The position numbers were made by a program, and so were the translations under genes. 46,698 nucleotides of DNA from Microthrixaceae bacterium (GTDB lineage: Bacteria; Actinomycetota; Acidimicrobiia; Acidimicrobiales; Microtrichaceae): positions 1 to 46,698 of the forward strand of contig JAMLGK010000023.1 of the NCBI GenBank assembly GCA_023957995.1, written 5' to 3'. The notes under the pieces are model-generated. The model was given only the letters and a program-made list of their open reading frames with translations, ran no database searches and was not told where the DNA came from. Of the stretch, positions 27,588-36,150 are shown in pieces. The first letter of the stretch is position 1. Every line of letters begins with the position of its first letter.

Positions 27588-28337
27588 ATGGAGACTGGGT
27601 CAACAGGGCTCAGCCGAAGGAAGCACACCTTGCAATTCTCCCCAGATCTGACAGACGACCGGCCGTTCGACTCTGTTCCGGTCCCCCCTGACCTTCAGAG
27701 CGGTTGGACGGTGAAGCAGGCCGAAGGGGCCGAAGTAGCCGCGGCCGAGGAGCTCGAGTACAGGGTGTTCACCGACGCAGGATTCTGTGAACGATCACCG
27801 AAGCGGAGGGTCCCCGACTTCGAGAAGTGGCGGGACTACTCGAGTTTCCAGGTGGCTGTTGACCCCAACGGAGAGGTCTGCGGCACTGTTCGGACGATGA
27901 TCGGCGACTACGAGCACCTACCAGTCGGGTCCTTCGAGCGTGAGCTCGAATATCCCGCCGATCCGGTTCTCGAGTACGCGTCATTGGCGCTCGACCCAGA
28001 TCATCGCGGAACTGGTGTCTCTGAAGCTCTCTACCGGGCCGTGTGGTCGCAAGCGGTGCGGCACAACGCGGGCGGGCTCGTCGCAATAGCCGAAACCTGG
28101 CTGCTCGACCTGCTCAATGACGTGTACAACTTCGGATTCGTTCAATTGGGCCCGAGTCGCTGGTACATGGGGGGCGAGTGCCTTCCCATCGGCACGGCAC
28201 TCGCCCCGCTTCTGGAACGATTCAAACGCCAACCGACGTTCTTCGCCTGGTTCTCCTCCGAACTCGACCTGCGAGACCTGACCGAATCCGACCTCCGCAG
28301 GACGGTCACCGACGCGAGGGTGACCTCCGAGGATTGA
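27588..28337 (+). CDS. FeeM/LuxI-like N-acyltransferase (GNAT fold)
   Basis: About 249 residues. The fold resembles N-acyl amino acid synthases (FeeM) and the acyltransferases linked to PEP-CTERM systems: EELEYRVFTDAGF near the start, WRDYSSFQVAVDPNGEVCGTVRTM (strand pair with a conserved Asp and Arg), VLEYASLALDPDHRGTGVSEALYRAV (acyl-CoA or ACP binding loop of GNAT enzymes), and a C-terminal cap with FGFVQLGPSRWYMGG. Such enzymes transfer a fatty acyl group, often from ACP, to an amine. The gene sits right after the arginine decarboxylase, and its 3' end overlaps a desaturase gene by 32 bp. The start is uncertain (ATG 27588 or TTG 27630 behind GAAGGA). Substrates are unknown. Confidence 0.8.
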   Translation: METGSTGLSRRKHTLQFSPDLTDDRPFDSVPVPPDLQSGWTVKQAEGAEVAAAEELEYRVFTDAGFCERSPKRRVPDFEKWRDYSSFQVAVDPNGEVCGTVRTMIGDYEHLPVGSFERELEYPADPVLEYASLALDPDHRGTGVSEALYRAVWSQAVRHNAGGLVAIAETWLLDLLNDVYNFGFVQLGPSRWYMGGECLPIGTALAPLLERFKRQPTFFAWFSSELDLRDLTESDLRRTVTDARVTSED

Positions 28338-29373
28338 CCAGCCGGTCAGCCGAGCGATCTTCGTCCGGCTCCAGCGACCAGGGCGGAGCCGGTGGAATCT
28401 GTCGTCTCCCGATACGACCCAACACTCCGATGTGATACCTGAGATAGGAGCGCTCGACCACCTCGCACTCTGAGGCGATCAAAACGTGGAGTCGTGGCAC
28501 GTTGTGACCGGGGACGGCCGGGAGAAGATGATGTGCCGTGTGATAGTTCGCGTTCCATTGGCAGAAGCCAACGAGTCGATTCGAGATGACCGTCCGAGTG
28601 GTGCGAAATACGGACCCGGGCCCGTAGTCACATTCGTAGTGCTCTGGTATGGCAAAGATGCCAGCTAGCGGGAAGTAGACCGCCAGCGGAACGAGCCACA
28701 ACATGATCGGCCACCTCCAACCGAAGGTGAATCCGACCACCACTGCTGCCACCACCGCGGACATTTCTGCCGCTCCCGTGCCCAGATCCAGTCCTGTTCG
28801 CCTTCTCCGAGTTGCCCACGGCGACCCCTTGCCCACCTGAACAGCGAGGAACTGACCCCACAGCGATGCCGCCAACCCGACTATCGCAAAGCACACCGTG
28901 AGTAGGTAGACGATCCGGGAACGCACCACGACAATCGGCTCCGTGTCACCTTCTTCATGTGTCCGAAGATGGTGTTCGAAGTGGTACGCGCGGTACGTCG
29001 AATACGGCACCAGCGTGAGGGCACCGGTGACCATGCCGGTGAAATGGTTCAGCGCTGGCGAGTCGAAGAGTGAACCGTGAAGCGCCTCGTGAACTCCAGC
29101 GAAACACGAGGTGAGAACGAACCCGGCAACCGCCCAGTAACAGATCCAGATCAACCAGAAGTCCGCCAGTACTGCGGCGGTTCCCATCCCCAGCAACAAG
29201 ACGGTGAGAAGTCCGAGGTGGAGCATGGTGTTGCGCCCGCTCGCCACCGCCAAGCGTTGCTCCGCTGCCGCGCGGCGGATCGACCCAGCGAGCTTCGGCG
29301 GAGGCACCCCACCCACCTCCAGATCGACTTGGTCGTCGCCGTGGAGAGCTGATCGGATCACTTTGTCGCTCAC
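28306..29373 (-). CDS. Membrane fatty-acid desaturase/hydroxylase-like protein
   Basis: A 355-residue di-iron membrane enzyme. Three histidine boxes are present: HEALH (in FAGVHEALHGSLF), HFEHH (in RAYHFEHHLRTHEEGD) and HTAHH (in NANYHTAHHLLPAVPGHNVP). Membrane segments flank them. It could desaturate or hydroxylate an acyl chain, or act on a carotenoid-type lipid. The GTG at 29373 is preceded by GGAGG with a 7-base gap. Its stop lies inside the end of the N-acyltransferase gene on the other strand, a convergent overlap of 32 bp. A second, PaaX-linked desaturase lies at 32516. Substrate is unknown. Confidence 0.9.
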   Translation of the reverse strand: MSDKVIRSALHGDDQVDLEVGGVPPPKLAGSIRRAAAEQRLAVASGRNTMLHLGLLTVLLLGMGTAAVLADFWLIWICYWAVAGFVLTSCFAGVHEALHGSLFDSPALNHFTGMVTGALTLVPYSTYRAYHFEHHLRTHEEGDTEPIVVVRSRIVYLLTVCFAIVGLAASLWGQFLAVQVGKGSPWATRRRRTGLDLGTGAAEMSAVVAAVVVGFTFGWRWPIMLWLVPLAVYFPLAGIFAIPEHYECDYGPGSVFRTTRTVISNRLVGFCQWNANYHTAHHLLPAVPGHNVPRLHVLIASECEVVERSYLRYHIGVLGRIGRRQIPPAPPWSLEPDEDRSADRLVNPRRSPSRR

Positions 29374-29511
29374 ATCTGACCTCCGGCTGCCAGTGCTCCG
29401 CGAAGGCACCGCGCGGCACCACCCGATAACAACACAATGCACAGCCTCGCACGTTCCCACGGGCGACAGCCGAATCCGGCGAGGTGGCGGAGGCCGCGTA
29501 GGATCGCTCGA

Positions 29512-30051
29512 ATGCAACACATCGGGTCCCTGCTCGCCGAGACCACCCAGTCCAGTGTCGACACCGGGCTGCTGATACTGCGCCTGGCGCTCGGGCCGAT
29601 GCTGTTCGCGCACGGCTACCAGAAGTTGTTCATGGGTGGCCGTATCGAGGGCACCGCCGGTTGGTTCGAGTCGATGGGGATGAGGCCCGGAAAGCTGAAC
29701 GCCTGGATGGCCGCTCTGACCGAGACCGGCACCGGCGTGTTGATGACCCTCGGACTGTTCACCCCCTTCGCTGCTGCCGGCATGGTGGGTGTGATGGTCG
29801 TCGCATGGTTCACCCACCGGGGGGTGTTCTTCGTGTTCAAGGACGGCTGGGAGTACAACTTCGTGATCGGCGCCGTGGCCGTCGCTGTCGGAACGCTCGG
29901 TGCCGGATCGTGGTCACTCGATGACGTGTTCGGCATCGGTGCCGATCTCGCCGGCTGGACCGGTTTCGTGATCGCCGCCGGACTCGGGCTCGTCGCCGGA
30001 CTCGGAACGCTCGCGATCTTCTACAAGCCCGAGGCGACCACGGAGTCCTGA
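29512..30051 (+). CDS. DoxX family membrane protein
   Basis: A 179-residue protein with four hydrophobic segments. It matches DoxX/YphA-type proteins: GLLILRLALGPMLFAHGYQKLF, then GWFESMGMRPGKLNAWMAALTETGTGVLMTLGL and GWEYNFVIGAVAVAVG. Actinobacterial members are linked to thiol redox or sulfur oxidation, with weak evidence. The ATG at 29512 is divergent from the desaturase at 28306, leaving 138 bp between starts. No Shine-Dalgarno is obvious. Confidence 0.92.
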   Translation: MQHIGSLLAETTQSSVDTGLLILRLALGPMLFAHGYQKLFMGGRIEGTAGWFESMGMRPGKLNAWMAALTETGTGVLMTLGLFTPFAAAGMVGVMVVAWFTHRGVFFVFKDGWEYNFVIGAVAVAVGTLGAGSWSLDDVFGIGADLAGWTGFVIAAGLGLVAGLGTLAIFYKPEATTES

Positions 30052-30144
30052 TCCGCGACGACGGGTCCGCTCGTCGATCCAATCCTCAGGGTGCCGCTGT
30101 TCTCAGCGAAACATCTCCAGTTGGGTGCGATTCGCGCCGAACCG

Positions 30145-30729
30145 ATGGTGATGACTTCGGACCTGTTCGTTGCAGCAATAGAGGATGCGCGCTCCGGTAT
30201 GCCACCTGAGCAACCGAGTGGCGGCGTGGACGCGCTCGTGCGCTGCGTGGATGACTGGACACCGGTGCGGCTCGCCCAGGAGTGCGCCACGCTCGCCTGC
30301 GAGTTGGCCGGCGCTGATCAGGCGGTTCTGTACTCACGCGTTGCCTCGGTGATGACCTGCGTGGCCATGAACCCTCCGCATCTCGAGTCCCCCCTGGCCG
30401 TCGAGCAGTTCACCGAGTTGTTCCCCTGGGGAATCGGCGCCCTGCGCACCTCGCGGTTCATGTTGATCGACGACGCGCGCACCCTCGAATCGGCGTGTGG
30501 GAACAGTGATTCACCGCGCCTGGGTGACCTCGGTTTCATCAGCGCGCTGCACCTGCCCCTGACCGCTGGCAACCGGCCGATGGGTGCCCTCCATCTCTAC
30601 TGGGAGACGTCCCACACCGACTGGGACGACCGGTTGGGTGCCCTTCTGCGGTCGGTGGGGGTGCTGGCCCTGGACCGTCTCAGCACCGCCTCTGCCCCAC
30701 AGCACGAGATCACCGTCGACGAGCTCTGA
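30145..30729 (+). CDS. GAF-domain protein
   Basis: About 194 residues comprising a single GAF-type sensor domain. Residues near LACELAGADQAVLYSRV, SRFMLIDDARTLES and FISALHLPLTAGNRPMGALHLYWE follow the GAF strand order. No output domain is present, so it may regulate a partner through contact. The start is uncertain: ATG codons at 30145 and 30151 are candidates, and the frame is open from 30091. It follows the DoxX gene on the same strand and converges on the metallo-hydrolase. Confidence 0.78.
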   Translation: MVMTSDLFVAAIEDARSGMPPEQPSGGVDALVRCVDDWTPVRLAQECATLACELAGADQAVLYSRVASVMTCVAMNPPHLESPLAVEQFTELFPWGIGALRTSRFMLIDDARTLESACGNSDSPRLGDLGFISALHLPLTAGNRPMGALHLYWETSHTDWDDRLGALLRSVGVLALDRLSTASAPQHEITVDEL

Positions 30730-30759
30730 TCCGAAAACCACCGGACAGGCGCACACCGG

Positions 30760-31476
30760 TCAGCTGGCGAACACCCGCATCCACTCCTCGGCGCTGCGCG
30801 GTTTGAACACCATGTTGGAGCTACGCACTTCACCCATGTTCTGGGAGGGCTTGGGGGAGTAGAGGTGGCCGGGATACAGCACCGCTGAGTCGGGCACCTT
30901 CGACAGGGTCCCCGTGAGGCTCTGGTACAACGCCTCGGGGTCGCCGCCGGGTAGGTCGGTGCGGCCGCACCCCTGCAGAAACAGGGTGTCGCCGGCAACC
31001 AGCCGACCATCCACCAAGAAGCACTGGCTTCCCGGCGTGTGACCGGGGGTGTGCAGCAGCTCCACATCGATCTCGCCGACGGTGACGACGTCGCCGGAGG
31101 AGTGCTCCACCAGGTCGCCGGCTTCGAGGTCCGTGACCTTGAGGATCCACTCGGTCTCCGCGGCCTGCACGTGGACCGGCACCTGGGTCTCGGCGAGCAG
31201 CTCGCTCACCCCCTCGATCTTCATGCCCATCATGTCGCCACCGCAGTGGTCGGGGTGGTAGTGGGTGACCAGCACCCCGCTGAGGGTCATTCCATCGGCT
31301 TCGGCGATGGCCTTCAGTTCGCCCACGCCGTAGGCAGGATCGACCACGAGGCACTCCCCGGTGGTTCGGTCACCGATCAGATAGGAGAAGTTGACCATCT
31401 GTTGGGCGAGGTTGCTCGACTCGGCGAAGTCGGCGCCGGCCAACAGTTGGCGGAAGTACAGGCGATCATCGGTCAC
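30760..31476 (-). CDS. Metallo-beta-lactamase-fold hydrolase
   Basis: A 238-residue protein of the glyoxalase II / persulfide-dioxygenase-like branch of the metallo-beta-lactamase fold. The metal motif is THYHPDHCGG (H-x-H-x-D-H). Further ligands are in HTPGHTPGSQCF, GDTLF and YPGHLYS. The start is probably GTG at 31476 (VTDDRLYFRQLL); the frame continues upstream without family similarity. Thioester hydrolysis or persulfide oxidation are both possible. It is on the same strand as the PaaX gene, 97 bp downstream of it. Confidence 0.9.
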   Translation of the reverse strand: MTDDRLYFRQLLAGADFAESSNLAQQMVNFSYLIGDRTTGECLVVDPAYGVGELKAIAEADGMTLSGVLVTHYHPDHCGGDMMGMKIEGVSELLAETQVPVHVQAAETEWILKVTDLEAGDLVEHSSGDVVTVGEIDVELLHTPGHTPGSQCFLVDGRLVAGDTLFLQGCGRTDLPGGDPEALYQSLTGTLSKVPDSAVLYPGHLYSPKPSQNMGEVRSSNMVFKPRSAEEWMRVFAS

Positions 31477-31572
31477 GTTGGAACGGTACCGGCAATTCGC
31501 GACCACCAGCCAGCGGTTGGTGCTCCCGGCGAGACGCAACTCAGCATCTCACGACCGACCGGGAAGACCCGG

Positions 31573-32433
31573 CTACGGGGTGAGCCAGCGACGCAACGAG
31601 CTGCGGAACCTCGAGTCGTAGTCATCGAAGTCTCGGCGCAGTGCATCACCCTGGTGCGCCCCACGTAGCAGTTCCGGGGGTAGCAGTGGGTCAGCGTTGA
31701 ACTGGCGCAGTACGGCCGCGGCGAGCACGAACCCCTCGCGCAGAGCGGCCGGCTCGCAGCGCGCCAGGGGTTCGCGGAGACCGTGCATGGCCCGTCGCAG
31801 CTCGAGGGACTCGGAGTCCCAGCGCTCCAGATCCCAGAGCTCGGCTGCAAGCTCGTCGTCCCGGTCGGGATGGGTGACGAACCGACGGGCCTGCGAGGCC
31901 AGGGTCATCGTGTGTTGTGAGACGCTCTCGATGCTCGAACGGAGGTTGTCCGGGCGCAACCAGACTCCATCGCGCATCTCGGCCAGCCGCAGCGACCGGG
32001 CAGCCGATCGCAGGGCCGCACGGTCCGATGGGGCTCTGGAGCCGAGTTCGACGACCCACATCTGCCAAGAGCCGTTCCAGACTCCTAGGTCGGGCTGTCG
32101 GCTGAGTTGTTGATGGGCCTGACGTTGGATCAGGTGACCGGCGAGGGCGTAACGACCGCCGTCCTCCCTCACCAGTTCCCCGGCAGCGGTCATGCGCGAC
32201 AACGCCGTTCGTACCGTGCCCTCGGCCAGCCCGAACAGCTCCCCCGCCCGTACCAGCGCCCGCACCGACATCACCGGCGGCACGGTGCCCAACAACACCG
32301 AGGCAACGACCGAGCGAGCTGTCAACGGCGGGCCGAAACGGTCACGGGATTCCCCGGTCGGACCGTTCGGCCCGCCGACTGCCGCACCGTCCCGAGACTC
32401 TGCCGTCGCTGGAGTACTGCTGTCGGGAGTCAT
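31573..32433 (-). CDS. PaaX family transcriptional regulator
   Basis: A 286-residue regulator. The N-terminal winged helix (about 40-110) includes RSVVASVLLGT, ALVRAGELFGLAEGTVRTALSRMTAAGELVREDGGRY, the PaaX helix-turn-helix. The middle and C-terminal domains (WNGSWQMWVVEL and RRDFDDYDSRFRSSL) match PaaX. PaaX controls phenylacetate degradation in proteobacteria; in actinobacteria the family also controls lipid genes. It is divergent from the desaturase at 32516 and separated by 82 bp, so that gene is its likely target. Confidence 0.92.
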   Translation of the reverse strand: MTPDSSTPATAESRDGAAVGGPNGPTGESRDRFGPPLTARSVVASVLLGTVPPVMSVRALVRAGELFGLAEGTVRTALSRMTAAGELVREDGGRYALAGHLIQRQAHQQLSRQPDLGVWNGSWQMWVVELGSRAPSDRAALRSAARSLRLAEMRDGVWLRPDNLRSSIESVSQHTMTLASQARRFVTHPDRDDELAAELWDLERWDSESLELRRAMHGLREPLARCEPAALREGFVLAAAVLRQFNADPLLPPELLRGAHQGDALRRDFDDYDSRFRSSLRRWLTP

Positions 32434-32471
32434 GGCGCCGTCAGACTAGTCCGACCACCGGCACCCGTTCA

Positions 32472-32505
32472 TACAACTTTCGACACAGCTGTTGTCCGAG
32501 TTGTA
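32472..32505. promoter_or_regulatory. Inverted repeat and possible leaderless promoter between paaX-like and desaturase genes
   Basis: TACAAC at 32472-32477 pairs with GTTGTA at 32500-32505, and a further GTTGT lies at 32491-32495. On the plus strand TCGACA (32480-32485) and TAACAT (32504-32509) form a -35/-10-like pair 18 nt apart, ending 6 bases before the desaturase ATG at 32516. That gene has no Shine-Dalgarno, so leaderless translation is plausible. The repeat overlaps the promoter, as expected of a repressor site. Confidence 0.45.
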
Positions 32506-32515
32506 ACATCAAACC

Positions 32516-33571
32516 ATGGACGCAACACCGTCGACCCGGCCAGCGGCCGACGCCACGAACGACCCCACGTACGAGCCTCCCGGCTCCCGCGCGGTCGACG
32601 GCACGATGTTCCCGCCGGATTCTGTCCTGGGGGAGTTCGTGCCGAGCGAACGGTTCCGTCCCGACGGCCGACCCGTCGGAGCATTGCGTGACCAGCTGTA
32701 CCGGATCCCCAACCTGGCCAACGCGGCACACGTACTCGGGATCTGGCTGCAATCGGTTGGAGTGATCGCACTCGCACGCTGGTGGGGCAACCCAGTGGGC
32801 TGGGTGATCGCATTCCTCATGTGCGGCCGTGCGATGGTCCGCTTCGCGATCCTCATGCACGAGGCTTCGCACAGGCTGTTGTTCAGCAACAGGCGGGCGA
32901 ACGACCTCGTCGGCAAATGGCTCATCGCGTATCCCGTCTTCACTCCCATCGAGGCCTACCGGCGGGGTCACATGGCACACCATCGCGAGGAGTTCGGTCC
33001 GCGCGAACCCGACATCGCGTTCTACCGGGGGTACCCGATCAGCCCGAGGTCGTGGTGGCGCAAGATGCGCCGCGACGCTCTCGGTGTGTCCGGATGGAAG
33101 AACCTCAAGGCGCTGATCATGGCCACCCGTAGTTCCACGGCGCGCCCGGTGGTGCTGCGGATTCTCGCCACGCAGGTGGTCATGTTCGCCCTTCTGTGGG
33201 CGGTAGGGGGCCAATGGTGGGTGTGGCCGGTGTTCTGGCTTCTTCCGTGGATGACTGTCTGGCGCGTGCTGAACCGCCTGCGCGCGGTCGCCGAACACGG
33301 TGGACTCGGCGCCTCGCCGGACCGTCGCGTGACCACACACCACGTGCGCCAGAGCCAGTTGGCCAAGTTCGTCTTCGTTCCGTTCAACACCGGCTACCAC
33401 CTGGCGCACCACGTCGACATCGGTGTGCCGTTCTCCAAGCTCCCGGCGCTCCAGGCTGCGCTCGAATCGGAGGGGTACATCCAGCCAGGACTCGCCTGGC
33501 CCAACTATCGAACGCTGTGGCGTCACGCCCACAGCGGATCCACTCAGGCGGGGGCACCCTCTTCTTCGTAG
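32516..33571 (+). CDS. Membrane fatty-acid desaturase
   Basis: A 351-residue membrane di-iron enzyme. Histidine boxes are HEASH (ILMHEASHRLLF), HMAHH (RRGHMAHHREEFG) and HLAHH (NTGYHLAHHVDIGVP), plus an early region SVLGEFVPSERFRPDGRP typical of acyl desaturases in Actinomycetota. Hydrophobic segments lie between the boxes. It is divergent from the PaaX-type regulator. The 3' end overlaps the convergent gene at 33544 by 28 bp. Confidence 0.92.
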   Translation: MDATPSTRPAADATNDPTYEPPGSRAVDGTMFPPDSVLGEFVPSERFRPDGRPVGALRDQLYRIPNLANAAHVLGIWLQSVGVIALARWWGNPVGWVIAFLMCGRAMVRFAILMHEASHRLLFSNRRANDLVGKWLIAYPVFTPIEAYRRGHMAHHREEFGPREPDIAFYRGYPISPRSWWRKMRRDALGVSGWKNLKALIMATRSSTARPVVLRILATQVVMFALLWAVGGQWWVWPVFWLLPWMTVWRVLNRLRAVAEHGGLGASPDRRVTTHHVRQSQLAKFVFVPFNTGYHLAHHVDIGVPFSKLPALQAALESEGYIQPGLAWPNYRTLWRHAHSGSTQAGAPSSS

Positions 33572-33909
33572 TGGTACACGAGCTCGTTGTCCCCCTCACC
33601 GAATCGCAGGTGCAGGAAGTCCCCGTGCAACACCGCTGCGTGCGCCGAGGAGAGGTGCTCGAAGAGGTCGTGCTCGGGCAGGGCCTCCTGGGGGTAGCTC
33701 AGCGAGGTGGTCGAGCTCACGCTGGCGCTGAACGAGTCCTTCTCAAGCTCGTAGGTGCCCTCGGCGAAGTTCACACCGTCATCGGCTGACACCCGCCCGT
33801 CGAGAAACGCGATCTCCGGGACCCGACGACCGCTCACCATGTGACTGACACCATCGAGGGTCAGGTACTCGAGCGCCCAACGGGTGGCATCGAGGGGATC
33901 GCTCTGCAT
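33544..33909 (-). CDS. META/HslJ-like small protein
   Basis: A 121-residue protein. The pattern W-L near the N-terminus (ATRWALEYLTLDG), PEIAFLDGRVSADDGVNFAEGTYELE and LPEHDLFEHLSSAHAAVLHGDFLHLRF follows the META/HslJ domain, in which AGCN is here replaced by DGVN. There is no signal peptide, so it is probably cytoplasmic. Function is unknown; the domain call is tentative. Confidence 0.72.
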   Translation of the reverse strand: MQSDPLDATRWALEYLTLDGVSHMVSGRRVPEIAFLDGRVSADDGVNFAEGTYELEKDSFSASVSSTTSLSYPQEALPEHDLFEHLSSAHAAVLHGDFLHLRFGEGDNELVYHYEEEGAPA

Positions 33910-34012
33910 GGTCGGAGACCTTAGGACCCGGGGCCACGCGGGTCTCCCACCGACCCGGGTGCCGGCTGATTATCGGATTCTGGGGAGGTCGGTTCACCGG
34001 TAGCGTGGCCGG

Positions 34013-34978
34013 ATGGAAACCGAGGACACAGATCGACCGACCACCGGCAACCCGCGCCGGGTCGCATTCCTCGGACCGGCCGGCACCTTCACCGAACAGG
34101 CACTGCACCGGGAGGCCGACCTGAGCGCGGCCGAGTTGATCGAGTGCGACTCGATGGTCGAGGCGCTGTTCGCAGTGAACGAGGGCTCCGCCGATCTGGG
34201 CGTGGTGCCGATCGAGAACGCGATCGAGGGCACCGTCAACGCCACGATCGACACGCTGGCCTTCGACGTCGACCTGCGGATCCAGCGCGAGCTGGTCGAA
34301 CCGGTGGCGCTCAACTTGCTCGCACCCCGCGGAGCGAAGCTCGGGGACATCAAGTCGGTCCATTCGATTCCGGTGGCCACCGCGCAGTGCCGGTCGTGGC
34401 TGCGCTCCAACCTCGGAACGGTCGAGCACATCGCGGCCAACTCGACCGCCGAGGCGGCCGCGACCGTGGCGAATGCGGAGGATCCGACTGCCGCCGCGAT
34501 CGGCAACCGGCGGGCAGCAGAGGTGTACGGGCTGGAGGTGTTGGGGCCCGACATCGAGGATCACCCGGAGAACCACACCAGGTTCGTCGTTGTCGGCAGG
34601 GACGCGGTTCCCGCTCCGACGGGCCACGACAAGACCTCGATCCTCGTCTACCAGCGCGCTGACCGGCCCGGATCACTGCTGGGAATCCTCCAGGAGTTCG
34701 CGGCCAGGGGTATCAACCTCACGCTCCTGCTGTCGCGTCCGACCAAGAAGAACCTCGGCGACTACTGCTTTCTGGTCGACCTCGAGGGCCACGTCGACGA
34801 CGAGGTCGTCGCCGACTGCCTCGGCACGCTCAAGGCGACACAGGCCGACGTGAAGTTCCTGGGCTCGTATCCGGCAGCCGGCAGTGATGGACCGTCACGC
34901 CGTGCCGAGTTCGGGGCCAAGGCGAACGAGGCCCGCGAGTGGGTGCGCTCGATCCGCGGTTTCGTCGAGCGCGACTGA
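34013..34978 (+). CDS. pheA: Prephenate dehydratase
   Basis: A 321-residue enzyme for phenylalanine synthesis that converts prephenate to phenylpyruvate. The catalytic domain (about 14-195) starts VAFLGPAGTFTEQAL, has VPIENAIEGTVN and the essential TRF triad in ENHTRFVVVG. A regulatory ACT domain (about 207-285) follows, with TSILVYQRADRPGSLLGIL and LLSRPTKKNLGDYCFLVD; the ESRP-type loop (here LSRP) binds phenylalanine for feedback inhibition. A monofunctional enzyme without chorismate mutase, as usual in Actinomycetota. The ATG at 34013 is a natural start. Confidence 0.97.
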   Translation: METEDTDRPTTGNPRRVAFLGPAGTFTEQALHREADLSAAELIECDSMVEALFAVNEGSADLGVVPIENAIEGTVNATIDTLAFDVDLRIQRELVEPVALNLLAPRGAKLGDIKSVHSIPVATAQCRSWLRSNLGTVEHIAANSTAEAAATVANAEDPTAAAIGNRRAAEVYGLEVLGPDIEDHPENHTRFVVVGRDAVPAPTGHDKTSILVYQRADRPGSLLGILQEFAARGINLTLLLSRPTKKNLGDYCFLVDLEGHVDDEVVADCLGTLKATQADVKFLGSYPAAGSDGPSRRAEFGAKANEAREWVRSIRGFVERD

Positions 34979-35036
34979 GCGGCTCTGCTGCGGTTCGGTC
35001 ACCGGCCAGCCACCTGCGCTGGGCACGATGGAACGC

Positions 35037-36041
35037 TCAGGCCGGGGTGGCCTCGGCCTCGAGGTCGGCAAGCGTCCCGGCCGGACTGCGACCCGATGAG
35101 TCGACGGTGAGTATCTCGACACCGACGTCGGTCACGAGCACCGTGTGTTCGAACTGCGCGGAGGGCATCGAGTCGACCAGGCACTCGGTCCATCCGTCCC
35201 CGGCCTGGCGGTAGGAGTCGACGCCGGTGGTCAACATCGGCTCGACCGTGAAGGTCATGCCGGTCTCGAAACGTTGGCTGTCACCGGGCGTGATGCAGTG
35301 GTTGATGTGCGGCGCTGCGTGGAAGGTGCGACCGATTCCGTGGCCTCCGTACTCGCGCACGACCGAGTAGCCACGTGAAGCGGCGAAGGGTTCGATCGCC
35401 TCGGCTATCCGCACCAGCGGCTCTCCGGGTGCCACCGCTGCGATGCCCCGCAGGGTGGCTTCCCTGGTGGTCTCCACGAGTCCCTGCGTAGCGACGTCGA
35501 GCGCGCCGACGCAGAACGTGGCGGAGGTGTCACCGTGCATTCCCTCGATGAACGCGGTGACGTCGACGTTCACGATGTCACCCTCGGCCAGTGGACGGTC
35601 ATCGGGGATCCCGTGGCACACGACACCGTTCACCGAGGTGCAGATCGATTTCGGATAGTCGCGGCTTCCCCCGTAGTGCAGGGTGCTCGGATACGCACCC
35701 CGCTCTATGTAGGCCTCGTGTGCGATCGCATCGAGCTCTTCGGTGGTCACACCCGGCGCAACGGCGGCGCCGGTGGTGGACAGCACCTCGGCCGCGACCC
35801 TGCACGCGACACGCATGCGTTCGAGTTCCTCGGGTGTGTGGACCTGATATCCGGTGTCGGTGGTGATCGATCCGACCGAGACGTAGTCGGGGCGTTGGAT
35901 CTCCGCGGGAACCTCACGGGGCGCGCTGACCGCACCCAGCTGGACGGGGGGTCGCTGGAGAACCCTGACATCGCCGTGGCACTTCTTGTGCTTGCGGCCG
36001 GATCCGCACCAGCACCGGTCATTGCCGCGAAGTCTGTCCAT
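35037..36041 (-). CDS. map: Methionine aminopeptidase type I with SEC-C zinc motif
   Basis: A 334-residue enzyme that removes the initiator Met. The N-terminus (about 1-25) is a SEC-C-type zinc motif, NDRCWCGSGRKHKKCHGD, linked to ribosome association in type Ic enzymes. The catalytic domain shows the metal ligands in VNVDVTAFI, HGDTSATF, GGHGIG, FTVEPML and FEHTVLV. The linker of about 40 residues matches the actinobacterial long form. Divergent from the SnoaL-like gene at 36151. The ATG at 36041 is clear. Confidence 0.96.
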   Translation of the reverse strand: MDRLRGNDRCWCGSGRKHKKCHGDVRVLQRPPVQLGAVSAPREVPAEIQRPDYVSVGSITTDTGYQVHTPEELERMRVACRVAAEVLSTTGAAVAPGVTTEELDAIAHEAYIERGAYPSTLHYGGSRDYPKSICTSVNGVVCHGIPDDRPLAEGDIVNVDVTAFIEGMHGDTSATFCVGALDVATQGLVETTREATLRGIAAVAPGEPLVRIAEAIEPFAASRGYSVVREYGGHGIGRTFHAAPHINHCITPGDSQRFETGMTFTVEPMLTTGVDSYRQAGDGWTECLVDSMPSAQFEHTVLVTDVGVEILTVDSSGRSPAGTLADLEAEATPA

Positions 36042-36150
36042 CGCCCAATTGTCTCATTCGCCATCGGGGCCGTCACACCGCCGCCGTGTGCGAAGCCACG
36101 ACCCCACCTATCCGGAGCGCGCAGCGCCTCGAGCGGACATGATTGGCCCC

